A DNA stretch of 64,000 nt from Alkalihalobacillus pseudalcaliphilus (GTDB taxonomy: Bacteria; Bacillota; Bacilli; Bacillales; Bacillaceae_D). Positions 59,446-64,000 of the stretch are shown one piece after another. Location of the stretch: assembly GCF_028610675.1 (NCBI RefSeq), contig NZ_JAQQWS010000001.1, positions 1,178,001 to 1,242,000 of the forward strand, written 5' to 3'. Under the pieces are notes generated by a model that worked only from the letters and a program-made list of their open reading frames with translations, did no database searches and was not told where the DNA came from. A program made the position numbers and the translations under genes. How positions within the stretch are numbered: position 1 is the first letter of the stretch; each line of letters opens with the position of its first letter.

Positions 59446-61260
59446 TTAATCAGCGTGTATCGCGGAATATTGTGATTTCACAAGATTATAATAGATACCT
59501 TTCGCATCCATCAGTTCATTATGAGTCCCTTGCTCCATCATATTACCATGATCTAAAACAATAATTTTATCCGAATCACGAATTGTTGATAAGCGGTGGG
59601 CAATCATCACGGCAGTTCGATTATGAAGAAGCTTCTTAAGACCTTCTTGAATCTTCAGCTCCGTTTCTGTATCTATACTTGCTGTCGCTTCATCTAGAAT
59701 TAGTATTTTCGGGTCTGCTAGGAGAGCACGAGCAAATGATAATAGCTGTCTTTCCCCCACCGATAGAACGCTACCTTTTTCTTCTACTTCCGTATCATAA
59801 CCTTTATCCAACCGTTCAATAAAAGTATGTGCCCCAATAGCTTTAGCAGCAGCTTTGACTTCTTCGTCGGTTGCACCAGGTTTTCCGAAACGGATGTTGT
59901 CTAAGATCGTGCCCGCAAAAATAAATGTATCCTGAAGAACATAACTTACATTGGTTCTTAGCTCATGTAATTTCAGGTCACGTAAATCTTTGCCATCTAG
60001 TAATACTCGACCCGCAGTCGGGTCATAGAATCGACTCATAAGGTTAACAATCGTTGACTTACCTGACCCTGTATGACCTACTAAAGCAATTGTATCCCCT
60101 GCATTAAAATGTAAGTTTACTCCTTTTAAAGCTTTACGCTTATCATCATAAGAAAACTCTACATTTTCAAAGACCATTTCACCTTTCACATCGCCAATGG
60201 ATAAAGCATTTTCCTTTTCCGGAACAGATGGTTTCTCATCTAAAAATTCGAAGATTCTTTCAGAAGAAGCCATCCCCACTAAAAGCTGGTTATAAACTTG
60301 ACCTAACCGTGAAATAGGCTCCCAGAACATTCCTAAGTAAAAAGCAAAAGATACGAATACCCCGACCTCTAAACCACCTTGAATTAATGTGGAACCGTAC
60401 CAAATTAATACAATTGCTCCAATGACACTAGCCATTTCAACGAATGGACGGAACAGAGCATTTTGTTTTGTCGCATTTCTCCAGCTTTTAAAGTTTTCAT
60501 GGTTCACATTCTCAAAGAACTCCATATTTTCTTTTTCTTGAGCATAGGCTTGTGTGACACGAATACCTTGGATACTTTCATTTAAGTGCGAGTTTAAAAT
60601 AGATTGTCTCACACGTACAAATTGCCATGCACGACGAATTTTTCTACGTAGCTTTGTAGAGATAAAAAACATGATAGGAACAACAATTAATACAAAAATC
60701 GCTAACTCAGGGCTTAAATAGAACAAGATGAAAACAATCCCTAGTAGCATAACGATATCCATAATTAAATTGATGACCCCATTAGTAAATAAATCTTGCA
60801 ATGAATTTACATCATTAATGACTCGGACAAGAATCGATCCAGCGGAACGCTGGTCAAAAAAACGATGTGATAACTTTTGAATATGTTTAAATAGCGATTC
60901 TCGAATATCAAAGATGATATGCTGCCCAAGTTCATTCATCCAACGGATTCGGAACATATTCGCAAAGTAAGATAAGACATATAAAGCAAAAGCTGCTATC
61001 GCTAAATAGCTTAGCATCGTAAAATCCTCTGGAATAATCGCATGCTCAATGACCATATATCCGACGATAAATGGAATCGCTAAACGAATGGCAGTTGCGA
61101 TTAACATCATGACGATTGTCTTAGGTAAAATCGATTTTGCATAAGGTTTCATATATTGTAAAAGTCTTGTCATTTGCTTCCAGTTAAATGGCTTCTCAAT
61201 GATATTTTCGACTGTATAATGAAACCGTGCATTTTTCCCCTTTACAGCACGTTCACTCAT
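59446..61260 (-). CDS. ABC exporter half-transporter with consensus catalytic Glu
   Basis: The 604-residue protein has a six-helix exporter domain (about 30-330) and a nucleotide-binding domain with Walker A GHTGSGKST, Q-loop VLQDTFIFAGTI, Walker B ILILDEATASID and H-loop IAHRLS. The ABC signature is changed to LSVGERQ. With its partner at 61276 it should form a heterodimer with one degenerate ATP site, as in BmrCD, YknUV or TM287/288. Sizes (582 and 604) are closer to YknU/YknV than to BmrC/BmrD. The substrate is unknown. It starts 15 bp after its partner. Confidence 0.9.
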   Translation of the reverse strand: MSERAVKGKNARFHYTVENIIEKPFNWKQMTRLLQYMKPYAKSILPKTIVMMLIATAIRLAIPFIVGYMVIEHAIIPEDFTMLSYLAIAAFALYVLSYFANMFRIRWMNELGQHIIFDIRESLFKHIQKLSHRFFDQRSAGSILVRVINDVNSLQDLFTNGVINLIMDIVMLLGIVFILFYLSPELAIFVLIVVPIMFFISTKLRRKIRRAWQFVRVRQSILNSHLNESIQGIRVTQAYAQEKENMEFFENVNHENFKSWRNATKQNALFRPFVEMASVIGAIVLIWYGSTLIQGGLEVGVFVSFAFYLGMFWEPISRLGQVYNQLLVGMASSERIFEFLDEKPSVPEKENALSIGDVKGEMVFENVEFSYDDKRKALKGVNLHFNAGDTIALVGHTGSGKSTIVNLMSRFYDPTAGRVLLDGKDLRDLKLHELRTNVSYVLQDTFIFAGTILDNIRFGKPGATDEEVKAAAKAIGAHTFIERLDKGYDTEVEEKGSVLSVGERQLLSFARALLADPKILILDEATASIDTETELKIQEGLKKLLHNRTAVMIAHRLSTIRDSDKIIVLDHGNMMEQGTHNELMDAKGIYYNLVKSQYSAIHAD

Positions 61261-61275
61261 TTAACTAACACTCCC

Positions 61276-63024
61276 TTAAGCCTGTTGAAGCACATATTGT
61301 TGATCTTGATTCTGAATATCGTAAATGCGACGATACATACCTGATTCATTTTGTAGTAATTGCTCGTGAGTACCACGTTCAACCACTTCACCTTGATCCA
61401 AAACAAGAATTTGATCGGCATGTTTAACTGAAGAAATTCGGTGAGCGATAATAAAGGTTGTTCTTCCTTCCATTACCTCTCTAAATGCTTTTTGAATTTT
61501 CACTTCCGTTTGCATATCAACGGCACTTGTTGCATCATCCATGATTAAAATCGCAGGATCCATAAGGATCGCTCTTGCAATCGCAATCCTTTGCTTTTGC
61601 CCACCTGATAAACCGAGCCCACGCTCTCCTAACACGGTATCATACCCTTCTGGCAGTTCGGAGATAAACTCATGGGCATCTGCTCGTTTAGCAGCAGCAA
61701 TAATCTCCTCCATTGATGCATTCGCAACACCATAAGAAATATTATCCTTAATCGTCGAGGAAAACAAGAAGGTTTCTTGTAAAACTACCCCAATATTGCT
61801 ACGAATTTGTTTCATTGAATATTCCTCAATCGGTTTACCATCAAGATAGATCTCTCCATCTGTTTTTTGGTAAAAACGGGTTAATAACTGAATAACACTT
61901 GATTTTCCTGAACCTGTAGCACCGACCAATCCTATCGTCTGACCTTTTTGAGCATGGAAGGAAATATCTTTCAAGGCTGTGGAGGACTCAGAATTATAGG
62001 CTAAATCAACATGTTCATATTGTACTTCACCAAGTAAACGGACTTTTTCTTTGTCAAAACGTTGTTCGTCAACACGTTCCTCAGCGTCTAAGATTTCCAG
62101 CAAACGCTCCCCAGAGGCTTTGGACTGAGAGAAAGTATTCATAATGAATCCTAGCTGCATAATCGGACCAATAATAAAACCGATTAAACTAAAAAAGGCA
62201 ACAAACTCACCTGGTGACATACCTCCCGAAATAGCTAGATATCCCCCAAAACCAATTAAAATAACAGAAGACATATTCCCGATTGTCTCCATAAGTGGAA
62301 AATATTTACCCCACACTTTCGCAATATCAATATGTTTCATGCGATAATCTTCATTTTTTGAGTCAAATCGTTTTGACTCTTCATCTTCCTGCGACAATGC
62401 TTTTACCGTTTGCACTCCACTTACATTCTCTTGAACCTTTGTATTTAATGCTGCAAGTGAAACACGAATCCCACGGAATCGCGGATGAACTCGTTTATCA
62501 AACATATAGACGGCTACACATAAAAAAGGTAATGTAACAATCGTCATCAACGTCAATGGTACAGAGTAAAAAAACATAACTGAAAAACTAAATACCATTA
62601 ATAAAATTAAGTTCACAAGTTGTGCGAATCCAAATGATAGGAAAAAGCGAAAGCCTTCAACATCTGCTGTTAATCGTGACATTAAATCCCCTGTTTTGGC
62701 ATTATCATAATACTTGAATGGAAGGAATTGTAGCTTTTTATATAAAGCTTTACGAAGTTGGTAAACGGAGGATATTCCGAATAAATCTCCATAGTATTGG
62801 TTAATAAATGCTGTAACACTTTTAATTAATGTGGCAACTAATAAAGCTAAAACTAATATTGGAATGATGTCGTATTCTCCCGCCCGCACGGAATCAATGG
62901 CTATCTGCAATATAATTGGATACACAACCGTCATACCGGTAACACCTAACAAAGAAATTAACGACCAGAAGAAGTATTTCTTATAAGGCAAATAAAACTC
63001 CTTCAGACGTTTAAAAGTAATCAT
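61276..63024 (-). CDS. ABC exporter half-transporter with degenerate catalytic residue
   Basis: The 582-residue partner has six membrane helices, Walker A GATGSGKSS, Q-loop VLQETFLFSSTI, signature LSGGQKQRIAIARAI, Walker B ILIMDDATSAVD and H-loop IAHRIS. The catalytic Glu after Walker B is Asp (MDDATS). The canonical signature here and changed signature in the partner together define one active and one degenerate ATP site. It is the first gene of the operon. BmrC and YknU are the closest types by arrangement; drug export is likely but the substrate is unknown. Confidence 0.9.
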   Translation of the reverse strand: MITFKRLKEFYLPYKKYFFWSLISLLGVTGMTVVYPIILQIAIDSVRAGEYDIIPILVLALLVATLIKSVTAFINQYYGDLFGISSVYQLRKALYKKLQFLPFKYYDNAKTGDLMSRLTADVEGFRFFLSFGFAQLVNLILLMVFSFSVMFFYSVPLTLMTIVTLPFLCVAVYMFDKRVHPRFRGIRVSLAALNTKVQENVSGVQTVKALSQEDEESKRFDSKNEDYRMKHIDIAKVWGKYFPLMETIGNMSSVILIGFGGYLAISGGMSPGEFVAFFSLIGFIIGPIMQLGFIMNTFSQSKASGERLLEILDAEERVDEQRFDKEKVRLLGEVQYEHVDLAYNSESSTALKDISFHAQKGQTIGLVGATGSGKSSVIQLLTRFYQKTDGEIYLDGKPIEEYSMKQIRSNIGVVLQETFLFSSTIKDNISYGVANASMEEIIAAAKRADAHEFISELPEGYDTVLGERGLGLSGGQKQRIAIARAILMDPAILIMDDATSAVDMQTEVKIQKAFREVMEGRTTFIIAHRISSVKHADQILVLDQGEVVERGTHEQLLQNESGMYRRIYDIQNQDQQYVLQQA

Positions 63025-63394
63025 CTCTCCACCGCCTTCAAATCTTACATTGTAATCATATTATCATTATTCTAGCTTCCATATTTGAAGATTCACAGAT
63101 TCTTTTTTGGTCTCCCCCACCTTTATAAAGAATTTAGTAACTCGAAATAAATATGAATAGCAAGAATAATCATACTCGTTTTTGCTACTAATAGTCAATC
63201 TTTTTTTGTAAATTTTCTGATTTCAACTCGTACAAATTTTACCACATAAAATAACGACACATCCAATGATATGCCGTCTCATTTAGAATCATTCTTTTAA
63301 TATGACATTATGGAGTGCGTAAAAGAGACCAACCTTGCAACTGTCACACTCTTTCAGTTCCTTACACATCATTTTAATAACGGAGAAAATGTCT
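63025..63394. other. Intergenic stretch between the exporter operon and spoVR
   Basis: A 370-bp AT-rich stretch. It must contain the exporter promoter, but I see no convincing -35/-10 pair, no repeat of the families found elsewhere and no good small reading frame. Confidence 0.6.
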
Positions 63395-64000
63395 TTATAA
63401 GTATTTTCGATGTGTTTTTTTTCCATCATAAATAAAGACAATATCTTTTTCATTAATCATCGTTTGTAAATGGACAGGTCTGCCCCAAAGCTGATAAATA
63501 TAAGGTAATACTTTTTCTAAATAAGAAACATCTAGCTCCTTGTCTTCAAATGAGTGCGTTACATATAATTCCCCACTTTTTAAATAATCTCCGTCCGTCA
63601 CTGTCAAATAAGGAAAACCACCATTTACTCGTGAATTCGCCAGAGTATCACGAACTTGCTCCCACTCCTTATCTATAACTTTATAGTCGCTTCCTTGCTT
63701 TTGGAACAAATACATATCCTCACGCATGATCAAGTCCTTCGTTAAGTAATTACGAATAAAGGAAATATCCGACTCTATCTCCCTAACTTCATACATCTTT
63801 TCACGTCCACTACCTTTTGTAGCCCCTTGCCTCTCGATCATTTCTTTCGTCGGATTATTATAACGTTCTTCTATATCCTCAAATATTTTTAATCCGAGAT
63901 AATAAGGGTTAATAGATGTTTTAGAAGGTTGCACAACTCCTGCATTAAGTTTAGCAAATTCTATCGTTTCATCACTCGTTAAATCCATTTCTCTCAAAAT
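63395..64000 (-). CDS. spoVR: SpoVR family protein (C-terminal part)
   Basis: SpoVR is a conserved protein needed for normal spore cortex formation. The visible 200 residues form its C-terminal region: NAGVVQPSKTSINPYYLGLKIFEDIEERY (in part), FIRNYLTKDLIMREDMYLF, YLTVTDGDYLKSGELYVTH and YLEKVLPYIYQLWGRPVHLQT. The N-terminal part lies beyond base 64000; the reading frame is open to the edge. The rest of its context is unseen. Confidence 0.92.
   Translation of the reverse strand: MLREMDLTSDETIEFAKLNAGVVQPSKTSINPYYLGLKIFEDIEERYNNPTKEMIERQGATKGSGREKMYEVREIESDISFIRNYLTKDLIMREDMYLFQKQGSDYKVIDKEWEQVRDTLANSRVNGGFPYLTVTDGDYLKSGELYVTHSFEDKELDVSYLEKVLPYIYQLWGRPVHLQTMINEKDIVFIYDGKKTHRKYL

Noticed and set aside
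1..64000. tRNA, rRNA, T-box or known riboswitch
   Set aside because: None was recognised by eye; a covariance-model search would be needed to exclude diverged small RNAs.

Overview
The window is chromosomal DNA from a low-GC, endospore-forming member of the Bacillaceae. The evidence is gene content and order: BofC, SafA, a CoxA-like lipoprotein, Spo0B, YhaL, YjcZ-type micro-proteins, an alpha/beta SASP and SpoVR all occur, and many blocks match Bacillus subtilis order (bofC-ruvA-ruvB; safA with nadA-nadC-nadB and divergent nifS-niaR; spo0B-obg-pheB-pheA; pbpF-hemE-hemH-hemY; liaIHGFSR; ecsABC/hit/serC/yhaH/hpr/prsA/yhaL/yhaM; yheA-yheB; yxkF-msmX). I cannot name the species. No rRNA, tRNA, prophage, transposase gene or CRISPR array was seen.

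Layout. 1-2.8 kb: ruvAB (ruvB cut by the window edge) and bofC. 2.9-5.1 kb: two spore-layer genes. 5.3-10.6 kb: NAD synthesis, its iron-sulfur helper NifS and its repressor NiaR, divergent across a 96-bp spacer with a long inverted repeat. 10.6-14.6 kb: pheA, pheB, obg, spo0B. 14.8-21.6 kb: late heme synthesis and a class A penicillin-binding protein. 21.7-26.5 kb: a complete Lia envelope-stress operon. 26.7-30.7 kb: ccdA, a frameshifted small membrane gene, ecsABC. 31.8-40.4 kb: hit, a GNAT, serC, yhaH, hpr, ypmS, several micro-protein genes, prsA, yhaL, yhaM. 40.5-45.4 kb: CssRS-type secretion-stress sensor pair, a YidC-type insertase, a HAD protein with a ruined active site. 46-54 kb: yheAB, a PucR-type regulator with msmX, SASP, lemA-htpX, an aminotransferase, yycC. 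55-64 kb: pspA facing a TPM-domain coiled-coil protein, a heterodimeric ABC exporter, and the end of spoVR.

Together many genes form an envelope and secretion-stress set: LiaIHGFSR, PspA plus TPM protein, PrsA, CssRS, YidC, HtpX, EcsAB, PbpF. A second theme is sporulation.

The unexplained part is intergenic. (1) Six tandem arrays with unrelated sequences share nearly one unit length (51, 52 or 53 bp), and the units are hairpin-forming. (2) A dispersed element family shares ends close to TTTGTATGAAAGTT around at least three different interiors; five ends sit on the T-tract of a Rho-independent terminator, and hairpins inside one subfamily show compensatory base changes between copies. (3) A 132-nt nested multi-arm palindrome lies next to bofC. 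The first two look like related, possibly undescribed, structured intergenic repeat systems that sometimes occur side by side.
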